Program-made: the position numbers and the translations under genes | Origin: Sorghum bicolor | Taxonomy: Eukaryota > Streptophyta > Magnoliopsida > Poales > Poaceae | NCBI RefSeq assembly: GCF_000003195.3 | Contig: NC_012875.2 | Span: 14,370,512 to 14,434,511 of the forward strand | DNA length: 64,000 nucleotides | Direction of reading: 5' to 3' | Notes under the pieces: generated by a model | Told to the model about the DNA's origin: nothing | Database searches by the model: none | The model's input: the letters and a program-made list of their open reading frames with translations, nothing else | Part shown: in pieces, positions 56,489-64,000 of the stretch | Layout of the letters: each line of letters begins with the position of its first letter | Position numbering within the stretch: the first letter of the stretch is position 1

Positions 56489-58164
56489 CTGTCGGTGCGC
56501 CTCCTACCCTCACCTGGCAAGCCACTCGTGACCTAGTTTAGTGGGAGACTAGCGGACGACAATCGTGGGACTTATGAAAGCCAACTCGTTAGGTGAAGAT
56601 CATGGCCGCGAGTCCACCTCGCCATGGCCATCGGGCTTATCCCATTTTCCTCACATGTTTATCTTATCTGTCTCGTATGCTTATGCCACCTAGACCCGGG
56701 CATTTCCCTAGTTCCCGCGATGACAACCGCATCGCCTGGAACTATAGGAATGACCTTCTGCTGATTCAGAAGCACCTAGGTCGGAAAGTGTTATGAGTTG
56801 GTGTAGATTGTGGGCTCGAATCTCTTTTATCCAACCGTTGTTCGATCCATGGCGAGTTGGTCGAAAGAGTGTGATTCGTTCTTCTTCTCTCTTGTTCTCA
56901 ATCCCGTCGATCCAGTAAGATGTGGATTAAGCCCCTTTTGCTTGTTTGATGTTTTGTTTCCAATCCCACGATTCCCGCCGTTGCTATGGCGAGCGGATCA
57001 AAGGAATGTGAATCACGTGTCTTTCCCGCCTTTTTGGTTCTTCATGCTTAAACTCTTGTATGCTTGTACCTATATCGATCATAGCATTTCTTTGGTTCTT
57101 GTGGTGACAACCGCACCGCAAAGAACCTTAGTGATGTCATAGTGCATTTAGTGCACCTAGGTTGTGGTACCCTACAAGTGGTTTGAGTACTCATGTTCTT
57201 TGTGAGTCACTCTTTCTAATCCCTCGTCTCTTACCATGGCGAGTGGATGGGAAGAAGTAGACCACTCCCCTTTTTCTTCTCTCCTTGTTCCACCCTCTCT
57301 TGGCTCTCGCCAACTACAATGGTGTATGGATTGAGAGAGACCGGAACTTCTCGTACTCGTAGTCTTTTCGATTCCCGTTGATCTCTATGACACTCGGGTC
57401 GAAAGACCGTAAGCTGTGGTGTTTGCTTAGAATGAGTTAGAGTCTAAGCCATTTATTAAAGCCGTACAGGTTGACTCAGTTGACCCGGGAAGTACCGGCT
57501 AGGCTCAGACTCTAACTTGTACTTAGTGAACAACCATTCCTATTTCTTTTTAGCCTAGGGATCAGACATCTGCCAAGAGGGCTAATCTGTTATCCTTTCA
57601 TTGCTCTTTTAGTGCAGTCGTTCTTCAGTGTTTTGTCGCCTCTTTCTGCAGTCCTTCGAGGTCTAGCGGTCTGATTGTTTCGCCTTGTTTGTCGCTTACG
57701 AGGTAGTCGCTTTGGGGTTAGCTTTGATCGGATCAGGACCCGTTGGAGGGAGGACATGCGGAAAGGAGGATCTCGGATGAGAACAACTACAAGTGCACTG
57801 AGGATCTTGGGAATGACATTCAACAGGTGCCACGTCCCACCCAACCCCGTAGAATCCTATTAGACATGCAATAATGTAGATGCTAGCGCTTTACTTTTAT
57901 GCAAATGAACTGAGATAGGTTGCATGGTAGAAATGCTTGTGAGCCATTGCCTTGTTGCAACCTATAACCCTCGCACACCCGCTTTTAGGTTAGATGCTTG
58001 CATACTACTTGCTACTGCTTCTACTACGCATTATATCTGTGTTGTGATGCATTGTGGAGGATTGGATGTGAGTGGATAAGGCACGTGGTGCCACTAACTG
58101 GATAATGAGATGGTAATGGACTTGGGGAGATCTTGGCGTGCGTCTTGGGTGTGTGGTGAGGGTT

Positions 58165-58169
58165 GAGTC
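58165..58169. repeat. Left target-site flank GAGTC of element Z
   Basis: The five bases before the Z LTR. The right copy lies outside the window, but the uninterrupted sequence in the 5' LTR of X reads GAGTCGACCG, consistent with insertion here. Confidence 0.75.
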
Positions 58170-61100
58170 TGTAACAGAACCGATCAAATTATAAGAGATG
58201 AAGCCTAATAGTGACCATTTGCATAGTCGAACTATCACGCTTAAGCCCATATAATCCCGGTAGTCCGTGAAATCTCGAAGGATTTCAAACCATACATCGC
58301 ATAACAGCCAAGATCGTAATAAGTTTAGCGGTCGCCATCCACAAATACATCCAGATTACAACATTCATAAAATACATCGGGGTGCTTAAGTTATTACAAA
58401 CCAAGTTCTTCAAGTAGCGGAAGCTTCATAATTCAAAAATACAACACACACGATAAGTCTGATACAGTGCCATAGTTCGGTCATTCCCACAAAAGCAAAG
58501 GAAGAGACGGAGTGACCATCGCCCTTGGTCTAGTCATCACCCACAGCTGGGTACAGACAGAGGATGCAATAACCATAGTACATTTGACCATCTGCAAAAC
58601 AACATGGGAGTAGAACCCTGAGTACGAGAAGGTACTCAGCTAGACTTACCCATCATAAACTTAAAATAAAGACTCATCAAGGATCATGAAAGCTATATAG
58701 TGGGTTAGCTGACATCCATTTTGCAAAGACCGCAAGGTTTTATTACCATAACCTACATAAATCTTTTCTTCTTTTAATTTGCTCAAGTTGAAAGTATCAT
58801 TACCTATTATCTAGGTTTGCACCTGTGCTATGACAAGCAAGTATGGTGACATGATAGCACCTCATCATAACAGTCATAAACCCCTTTCATTATAACCCAA
58901 GTGTTCCATAGTCCTTACTACGAGGACGAAGCTCATGTCAAGTGCTCACTATCCAGGAGCGATGGCGATTCGAATCGATTTCTAACCAGCTGGCGAGGTA
59001 TTCCCCACACAAACCACACTCACTGATCAAGTGAGCTACAGATCACCGTATTACACTATCCAGGACCAATTCGCGGGTTCGGCAGGCACTGCAAGTACCC
59101 GAGGACCGTTCCGGCGACCGAGGTATCCAAGGTATACCAAGGTTGCGCGCCGCGCCCTCGTCGTTCTCCTCAACCATCACCAATACAGCGCATGGCGGCT
59201 CGATTCCCGGCCCGGATAGTGTTCAGGCTTCGCGGTCGGAACGACTTATCCTTCCAGCTAAGTGCGGGGCATGCGTTCAATATGACAAGAGGGCCGTCAA
59301 CGATCGGTCCTTAATCGACACAGGCAGGGGCACTATGGTCAACCCATCATAAGACCCTGCCCGGTCTCCAAATTCATTCCACACTTGGTTATTCTTTTCC
59401 CCGAGCAACCAATGCTTAATCAAGCAGGTATCCACCTATATCTCGCAGGTGACAGGAAATCACCCGACTTCTACCGAACTAAGCAAGCTAAGCATAGACT
59501 CCGTGCCTATCTACATAGGACAAGGTAGTTGAATGAGTAGGAATGACAAGGAGTACTCATGCAGCAACGGTATCAGGGAACTCCTATCACTTAATATGCA
59601 ATACAGTAGAACAAGTATAGCACTTTATATAAGTTAGCGAGAATAGGGAGACTTAGAATGCTCCGGGGCTTGCCTTTCTCAAACGTGCTGGGTCGGTGAT
59701 CCGGACACTCTTGCAGTTCCTCTCCGGGTTCCTGTGCTTCCGGAGGTTCCTGCTCCTGTATCTCCTCGGGTTCCTCGGGTCCCACTTCGTTCTCCTGCGA
59801 GCCTGTATGATGCATATATGCTCATGAGTGGAGTGCGAGATGCCCGAGTGGATGCTTGTATGAGAAAGTGCCAAAGAAGTCATGATGTGATGCATAGGTG
59901 ATGCACTTGGTCATGCTTATTATAAAGTAGTCAACATTATCCAAGAACAAATAAAACTAAATCAAGCATCTGTTGCGTTCTCTTCTACAGATATTTCTCA
60001 AATGCAACCAGCAACCCCCATGATGCTTCAAAGATACACCAAACCCAACTTATTCCATTCAACCTATATGTACAACCATTCATAGTTTTCTTTATTCATT
60101 TCTAAGCCCATTAAAAATCAAATGCAATTCTGTTCATCAATAAATTCCACAAAAATTACAGGAGACTACCAGCTAAGCTTAAAGTCTACTGTAAATTTTT
60201 CATGATTTTTGGATACTTATTTTGAGCCACAAAAATCACAAGATTAATTAATAAGGCAAGTAAAACCACTCTACTGGGATACAAGTGTCAAACAACAGAT
60301 TTCATATTTTTACAATTTGCATAATATCATAAGAAACACCCACAAAATTTTCCAGATTTATTGCATGACCCAATTAATTATTAAAAATCATAAATCACTG
60401 CCAAGCAAGCATTTAAATTACCATAAATTCATTTATACACCAAATAATATGTAGTAATATTTTTCCCAGTGAGTAAACACACATGCAAAGCCAACAAAAC
60501 AGATTTTACATTTTTCAGAGCCCTATTTTGTTTACTATGCATTTTCCAAGTTTAACAAAAACATGGATTAAATATATTCACACAGAAAAGTTACTTACTC
60601 ATGACATGCAAACATACTAGGCTATAGATCTAGAAATAAGGATTACACCAAAATTTATTTCACAATTTTTGGAGCTATATTCATCAAGATATGGATTTTT
60701 AAACATTTAAATCATTTTCCTAGAAATTATTTTTCTGAAAACAAATCAAATCCATCCCGAGACCTGCTAGGTGCACCCGGTGCAGTGCACCCGCGGCCGC
60801 TGACGAGCGGACCCGCCTACCAGCCGGGCCCGCTGGCCAGAGCGCAGAGGGGGAGGAACTCCGGCGAGCCGGAGCTCACCGTCGGCGACCCCTTTCGGCG
60901 AATCAAGCGGCTCTACACGCTCTACGGCTCACGGCGGACCTAGCGCACCCATTTGCGCGGCCTAAAACGGACCGGAGCAGGCTCGCCACCGGCCATGGCG
61001 GAGCGGCGGCGCTGCTCATCGTCGGTACGGGACGCCGGCTCGGTAGAGCGTGGCTGGAGGGGCTTGCGAGCATCGCGGTGCCAAGGCGAACACGATGCGC

Positions 61101-62128
61101 CAACTACGCAGCACCGGAAGGCATGGAGACGCGCGGATCACGCGTGCGGCGGCGGAGCTCTCGCCGGAGAAGGAAACGAGGGCGAGCGGGGCTCACCGTG
61201 CCTTACCGAGCGCTCGGACGAGTGTTCCGCAACGGCGGAGCGAGGGCGGAGCTCGGGGAAGAACTAATCGAAGAAGGGCGCACGCACGGGGGAGGAACAG
61301 CCGAGGCGGAGCTCGGGCTCCAATGGCGACGGCGGCGCTCTGCGCGTGCGGAGCGAGGGCGAGAGAGCGAGAGAGAGAGAGCTGAGGGGCGCGAATGGGA
61401 GCGGGGGCGTAGGCGAGCGCGACCGGGGCGCTTTGGTGGCCGACCGGGACGCGTCCTCGCTGCCGCATGCCCGCCACGCGGCGGCCGGGTCCAGCCGGCG
61501 CGCCACGGCGTCACGGCGAGGCCGTCCGCGCGCGGACGCGGGCGCGAGCGCGGGGAAGGGGGAGGGGAGAGCGCGGGCGGGCCGAGCCGGCTTCGGCCAG
61601 TGGGCCAGAAGCGAGGCCGCGGCCTGCTAGCGCCCCCTTTTCCCTTTTCCATTTTTTTTAAATTTCTTTTCTTAAATCCTCTTCCAAAAGCATTTTGACC
61701 CTTTTCAAATCATTTTCATCACTTTCACCCAAAAGCAAAGTGGTTCCAAACTAAAAACTCTACAACTTTGCTTTAATAAGTAAGACCAAATTCTCAATAG
61801 AATTTGAATTACAAATTAAAACTTAGTTCTAGGTTTTTAAATAAAGTTATTTTGGATATTTTGTATAAATTCCATTTCTCAATTTCCATAGCTCCAAAAA
61901 TTGCACAAAAATGTTCTTAACTCTTCTTACACATAAAGCAACCTAATTTGAATATTCCACAATTCTAGAAGCAAGCATCATATTTTTAACATAATTAAAA
62001 CACATGAAATGATGCACATAAAATCATATTCTTAAAAGAATGACATGCTCATGATGCTTATGATTGATGAGAATGCTTATGCATGTTGTGAGGGGACTAA
62101 ATGCATGCTTAACACCTAGGGTGTTACA
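58170..62128 (-). repeat. 3' LTR of element Z, 3.96 kb
   Basis: The + strand reads TGTAACAGAACCGATC to TAGGGTGTTACA. The ends match Y. The block 58916-59328 is about 97 percent identical to Y, whereas the middle (about 59720-61640) is different. That middle includes a GC-rich island (60760-61640) with overlapping Arg/Ala-rich frames on both strands and a GA run near 61363-61381, which I do not call as genes. Confidence 0.9.
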
Positions 62129-62140
62129 GCCCTTCCCCCC
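62129..62140 (-). promoter_or_regulatory. Polypurine tract of element Z
   Basis: The minus strand reads GGGGGGAAGGGC between the polyprotein stop and the LTR. Confidence 0.9.
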
Positions 62141-64000
62141 TTAGGGAAATCTCGTCCCGAGATTTTGGGTTACTAACCATTTCTTATGAAATTTTGGATA
62201 AACTGTTTTTAAGTAATCCTCTGTTTCCCAGGTAGCATCCCGATCGTCATGATGACTCCACACCACCTTGTATGTTCGAACAACTCTGTTTCGGGTTACG
62301 CGTTCCTTGGTATCCACAATTCCCACTGGCTGTTCTTTATATTCCAAGTCCGCTTTTATCTTGATTCCTCGAGGTTCGATTCTTTGCTCCGGCACCTTCA
62401 AACATTTCCGTAGTTGCGACACATGGAAAACCGGAAAGATCGAGCTCATCTCTTCAGGTAACTGAACCTTGTAGGCCACTGGGCCTTTCCTTTCTAGCAC
62501 TTGGTATGGTCCCACATACCTGGGTGCAAGCTTGCTTCGAACTCGGAAACGTTGAACTTTCTTCATTGGCGTAACCTTGAGATACACATAGTCACCTACT
62601 TTGAACTCAAGCGGCCTTCTCCTCTTGTCAGCATAACTCTTCTGTCGTGATTGCGCTGCTTGCATATGTTGCTGTATAATCTGCACCTTTTTCTCGGCAT
62701 CATTCACAAAGTCGATACCATAGTATCTTCTTTCACCAGGTTCCACCCAGTTTAACGGAGTTCGACATCTCCGTCCATACAAAGCTTCGAATGGGGCCAT
62801 CTTGATGCTCTCTTGATAACTATTATTGTATGAGAACTCAGCCAGAGGTAACCATGATTCCCACGATCCCTTGGATGATAGCACACAGGCCCTCAGCATA
62901 TCTTCTAACACTTGATTTAGCCTTTCAGTTTGGCCTGAAGTCTGGGGATGGTATGCCGTGCTTCTTATCAGACTGGTCCCCAAACTCTTATGCATGCGCT
63001 CCCAGAAGTGAGCGGTGAACTGCGGTCCCCGATCCGATATGATGGTTTTGGGAATGCCATGCAACTTGACAATCTCAGCCATATATATATCAGCATACTC
63101 AGGAGGTCTGTATGTGTTCCTGACTGGAATGAAATGAGCTGACTTGGTTAATCGATCTATGATCACCCAAATCGAGTCATTCCCCTTCCTTGTGGTCGGT
63201 AAACCTGTGATAAAGTCCATACTAACCTCTTCCCACTTCCATTCGGGAACGGATAACGGTTGCAACAGACCTGCAGGCTTCATATGGATGGCCTTAACCC
63301 TACAACACGTGTCACAACGGGCCACGTATGCGGCTATTTCTTTCTTCATCTTGGTCCACCAAAAGTGGGGTCTTAGATCTTGATACATTTTGCTACTACC
63401 AGGATGAATAGAGAGCTTGGAGAGATGAGCTTCATCCATGATGCGATTCTTCAATTCCCGATCCTTCGGGACTACTAACCGATGTTGAAACCATAGTACC
63501 CCTTTCTCATCAACTCGAAACTGAGTTTTTGGGTCATCCTTGATCTTTTCTTTAATGTGGAAAATACCTTTATCTGTTTTCTGTCCTTCAATGACTTGAC
63601 TCTCGAGTGAACAACTGAGTTGTATATGACATAAGACCTCAGGATGCATAAGATTGAACCCATCTTCAAACAACGGTTGAACCACTTGATAGTGCGGTTT
63701 GCGACTCAAAGCATCCGCGACCACATTAGCTTTGCCTGGATGATAGTGAACTTCTAGGTCATAGTCCTTGATTAGCTCTAACCACCGTCGTTGCCTCATA
63801 TTCAGCTTGGACTGAGTGAAGATGTACTTCAAACTCTTGTGATCGGTGTAAATGTGACACTTATTTCCTAGCAGATAATGTCTCCAGATCTTCAAAGCAT
63901 GTACCACTGCTGCTAACTCAAGGTCGTGCGTTGGGTAGTTGATTTCGTGCTTTCTCACCTGTCGGGAAGCATAAGCTATCACTCTGCCATCTTGCATCAA
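62141..64000 (-). CDS. Chromovirus (Tekay/Del-like) pol polyprotein, C-terminal 619 residues, open to window edge
   Basis: This is the enzyme part of a Ty3-type retrotransposon: RNase H removes template RNA, integrase inserts the DNA copy, and the chromodomain targets chromatin. Numbering from the window edge, RNase H occupies about 1-105 ([12 protein letters not shown]28, TDHKSLKYI with D53, VVADALSR with D96). The integrase zinc region has H192, H199, C229, C232. The catalytic triad is D262 (MDFITGLP), D323 (SDRGPQF) and E359 (GQTERLN), with 35 residues between the last two as in active integrases. GPY motif [10 protein letters not shown] is at 494-503. A chromodomain lies at about 555-610 ([21 protein letters not shown]). 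All visible catalytic residues are present and there is no internal stop. The stop codon (62143-62141) abuts the polypurine tract. RT, protease and gag lie beyond the window. Tekay/Del placement is from the long LTR and general sequence, an inference. Confidence 0.93.
   Translation of the reverse strand: MMQDGRVIAYASRQVRKHEINYPTHDLELAAVVHALKIWRHYLLGNKCHIYTDHKSLKYIFTQSKLNMRQRRWLELIKDYDLEVHYHPGKANVVADALSRKPHYQVVQPLFEDGFNLMHPEVLCHIQLSCSLESQVIEGQKTDKGIFHIKEKIKDDPKTQFRVDEKGVLWFQHRLVVPKDRELKNRIMDEAHLSKLSIHPGSSKMYQDLRPHFWWTKMKKEIAAYVARCDTCCRVKAIHMKPAGLLQPLSVPEWKWEEVSMDFITGLPTTRKGNDSIWVIIDRLTKSAHFIPVRNTYRPPEYADIYMAEIVKLHGIPKTIISDRGPQFTAHFWERMHKSLGTSLIRSTAYHPQTSGQTERLNQVLEDMLRACVLSSKGSWESWLPLAEFSYNNSYQESIKMAPFEALYGRRCRTPLNWVEPGERRYYGIDFVNDAEKKVQIIQQHMQAAQSRQKSYADKRRRPLEFKVGDYVYLKVTPMKKVQRFRVRSKLAPRYVGPYQVLERKGPVAYKVQLPEEMSSIFPVFHVSQLRKCLKVPEQRIEPRGIKIKADLEYKEQPVGIVDTKERVTRNRVVRTYKVVWSHHDDRDATWETEDYLKTVYPKFHKKWLVTQNLGTRFP

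Larger units (their letters stand above)
54215..58169 (+). repeat. 3' LTR of element X (interrupted by Z)
   Basis: It begins TGTAACATCCC and matches the 5' LTR segments. It serves as the empty site that proves the CACTA insertion (near 55931). It holds the TATA-like TTAAATA at 55100-55106, a GC-rich stretch (about 54750-56340) and an N gap (56387-56488). A 572-codon frame at 54818-56536 and an antisense 390-codon frame at 54835-56007 are Arg/Pro-rich, run into the gap or overlap each other, and resemble no family. It is cut by Z after GAGTC (58165-58169); in the 5' LTR the sequence continues GAGTCGACCG at 37350. Confidence 0.92.

Noticed and set aside
54818..56536. 572-codon open frame on + strand and a 390-codon frame antisense to it
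   Set aside because: Low-complexity Arg/Pro/Ala sequence in a GC-rich LTR, open in several frames at once, crossing an N gap, and broken by changes in the sister LTR. GC-rich DNA lacks stops by composition.
61050..61698. Long Arg/Ala-rich frames on both strands in Z LTR
   Set aside because: Composition effect of a GC-rich island with GA microsatellite; no family resemblance.

Overview
This window is eukaryotic plant DNA made almost entirely of nested transposable elements; I see no intact host gene. The element families (Athila-type and chromovirus-type Ty3 retrotransposons, a CACTA transposon with subterminal repeats, Tourist-like MITEs beginning GGCCCTGTTTAG, LTRs of 4-5 kb) point to a grass, probably a panicoid such as sorghum or a relative. 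The density of nesting suggests pericentromeric heterochromatin. The species and the chromosomal setting are inferences. Two runs of about 100 N mark assembly gaps.

Left part (1-9308): a decayed LINE (endonuclease, reverse transcriptase, zinc-finger C-terminus) on the + strand, split at 3542 by a compact 5.1 kb chromovirus-type LTR element (3543-8672, 5-bp target duplication CCATC). The LINE reading frame resumes across the insertion. 9309-20000: a solo LTR (10014-11900, duplication TGGAG) sits in or next to a minus-strand LTR element whose only ORF I do not recognise (12055-12788) and whose LTR begins at 12982. That LTR is cut at 13943 by a minus-strand Athila-type element (3' LTR plus an env-like or ORF1-family pseudogene). 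This in turn is cut at 18429 by a plus-strand Athila-type element with a gag-protease pseudogene that carries two protease-like domains.

Middle and right part (23947-64000): one non-autonomous long-LTR element, here called X, accounts for the frame. Its 5' LTR (about 4.9 kb once insertions are removed) runs 23947-25664, 35535-37996 and 51674-52429. Its primer-binding site is at 52432, its internal region of only about 1.8 kb carries no gag-pol, and its 3' LTR starts at 54215. Three elements landed in X: a 9.9 kb CACTA transposon (25665-35531, duplication CAC); a second long-LTR non-autonomous element, Y, on the minus strand (37997-51668, duplication GGACC); and a third, Z, on the minus strand from 58170 (left flank GAGTC), whose polyprotein is open to the window edge (RNase H, integrase, chromodomain).

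The CACTA element holds a TNPA-like (Ptta/En/Spm family) multi-exon gene on the minus strand, a hAT-like MITE inserted in one of its exons, two PIF-like MITEs, a degenerate second CACTA derivative, a SINE-like unit and a captured fragment of a U-box/ARM E3 ubiquitin ligase gene. X, Y and Z share the same short sequence beside their polypurine tracts, where Z ends its polyprotein. X and Y therefore look like deletion derivatives of a Z-like chromovirus family and could have been mobilised by it. The nesting is up to six deep: LTR at 12982, Athila minus, Athila plus, X, CACTA, hAT MITE.
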